Shown here piece after piece: positions 63,095 to 64,000 of a stretch of DNA of 64,000 bases. The notes under the pieces were generated by a model that saw nothing but the letters and a program-made list of their open reading frames with translations, was not told the DNA's origin and searched no databases. The stretch is from Actinoallomurus purpureus (GTDB lineage: Bacteria > Actinomycetota > Actinomycetes > Streptosporangiales > Streptosporangiaceae): contig NZ_JAMXMY010000007.1 in the NCBI RefSeq assembly GCF_024055795.1, positions 186,001 through 250,000 on the forward strand. The letters run 5' to 3'. Positions within the stretch are counted from its first letter, which is position 1; the number at the start of each line of letters is the position of its first letter. Position numbers and translations under genes: made by a program.

Positions 63095-64000
63095 GAGTTG
63101 CGGTCGCTGTCGCCCCGGCCGCCGCCGCCACTGCTTCGGGTACGTCGCCGGCGGGGGCGCTCACCCCCATCGCGGCTCTCGCGGCGCTCCGGACGCTCGG
63201 TCTCGGCGCCGTCCTCCGCGGGGGCCGCCGCGTCGTCGCCGCCGGAGCCGTTGGCCTCGGCGGCCGCCGCCTCCTGCTCGACGACCTCGACCGGCACCAG
63301 CGACAGCTTGCCGCGGGAGTCGATCTCGCTGACCTCGACCTGGATCTTCTCGCCGACCTTGATGACGTCGTCGATGTTCTCGATCCGCGCGCCGCCGTGC
63401 AGCTTGCGGATCTGTGAGACGTGCAGCAGGCCGTCCTTGCCGGGCAGCAGCGACACGAAGGCGCCGAACGTGGTGGTCTTCACCACCGTGCCGAGGTAGC
63501 GCTCGCCGACCTCCGGCATGTGCGGGTTGGCGATCGAGTTGATCGCCTGCCGCGCGGCCTCGGCGGACGGGCCGTCGGTGGCGCCGACGTAGATCGTGCC
63601 GTCGTCCTCGATCGTGATCTCGGCGCCGGTGTCGTCCTGGATCGAGTTGATCATCTTGCCCTTGGGGCCGATGACCTCGCCGATCTTGTCGACCGGGACC
63701 TTGATCGTGATGATCCGCGGCGCGTTCGGGCTCATCTCGCCGGGGGCCTCGATGGCCTCCTGCATGACGTCGAGGATCGCCAGCCGCGCGCCCTTGGCCT
63801 GCCTGAGCGCCCCGGCCAGGACCGAGGCCGGGATTCCGTCCAGCTTCGTGTCGAGCTGCAGAGCCGTGATCAGGTCACGGGTGCCGGCGACCTTGAAGTC
63901 CATGTCGCCGAAGGCGTCCTCGGCGCCGAGGATGTCCGTCAGCGTGACGTACTCGTCGCCCTCGTTGATCAGGCCCATCGCGATACCGGCGACCATCTGC
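63091..64000 (-). CDS. pnp: Polynucleotide phosphorylase, C-terminal part (5' end outside window)
   Basis: The frame is open to the window edge. Visible are the end of the second RNase PH domain ([20 protein letters not shown]-type segment), a KH domain with [20 protein letters not shown], and an S1 domain ([29 protein letters not shown]). A Glu/Ala- and Arg-rich C-terminal tail follows. It degrades and tails mRNA and also makes (p)ppGpp in some actinomycetes. Confidence 0.96.
   Translation of the reverse strand, partial: QMVAGIAMGLINEGDEYVTLTDILGAEDAFGDMDFKVAGTRDLITALQLDTKLDGIPASVLAGALRQAKGARLAILDVMQEAIEAPGEMSPNAPRIITIKVPVDKIGEVIGPKGKMINSIQDDTGAEITIEDDGTIYVGATDGPSAEAARQAINSIANPHMPEVGERYLGTVVKTTTFGAFVSLLPGKDGLLHVSQIRKLHGGARIENIDDVIKVGEKIQVEVSEIDSRGKLSLVPVEVVEQEAAAAEANGSGGDDAAAPAEDGAETERPERRESRDGGERPRRRRTRSSGGGGRGDSDRNS

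Overview
The window is high-GC DNA with actinomycete codon usage, frequent GTG starts, and several genes that look leaderless. The actinobacterial core order clgR, cinA, pgsA, rimO, a RodZ-like gene, ftsK, rnj, dapA is present. So are XRE/DUF5753, DUF397 and HATPase regulators typical of mycelial actinomycetes. A Streptosporangiales or Thermomonosporaceae genome is my best guess; this is inference from gene content only.

1-3.4 kb: the 3' end of an Lhr-type helicase converges on a membrane Ser/Thr kinase. 3.6-9.7 kb: an aminosugar or chito-oligosaccharide module with a ROK regulator, divergent from a lipoprotein binding protein, two permeases and a GH3 N-acetylhexosaminidase with overlapping start and stop codons. 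10-15.5 kb: Rrf2 regulator, Nei-type glycosylase, Dps and DnaE. 15.8-26.2 kb: the conserved core block from clgR to dapA, all on the minus strand.

26.2-46.1 kb: mostly accessory genes lying between dapA and dapB. They include a GH18-like exported protein, a quinone oxidoreductase with a SoxR-like box, a MarR gene with a double operator, a MocR/EamA divergent pair, a PIN toxin with an unusual 291-residue partner, Ung, a MarR/MFS efflux pair, MenA, a nitroreductase, a molybdate operon carrying a modA remnant in the canonical slot plus a displaced full-length modA, and an FtsH.

46.2-61.7 kb: dapB, then two ROK regulators, a secreted carboxylesterase and a GH3 beta-glucosidase, followed by a broken IclR gene. 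From about 55.0 to 57.3 kb there is an AT-richer island, all on the minus strand. I read it as three successive polymorphic-toxin tip/immunity cassettes, truncated at the right by an ISL3-family element. This is the most interesting part of the window. A HATPase, XRE and DUF397 regulatory cluster follows, with a shared palindrome upstream of two of its genes.

61.8-64 kb: an M16 peptidase overlapping the 3' end of polynucleotide phosphorylase, which returns to the conserved core. In many actinomycetes pnp, the M16 peptidase, dapB and dapA lie close together, so the segments between them here look like accessory insertions. No tRNA, rRNA or CRISPR array was recognised.
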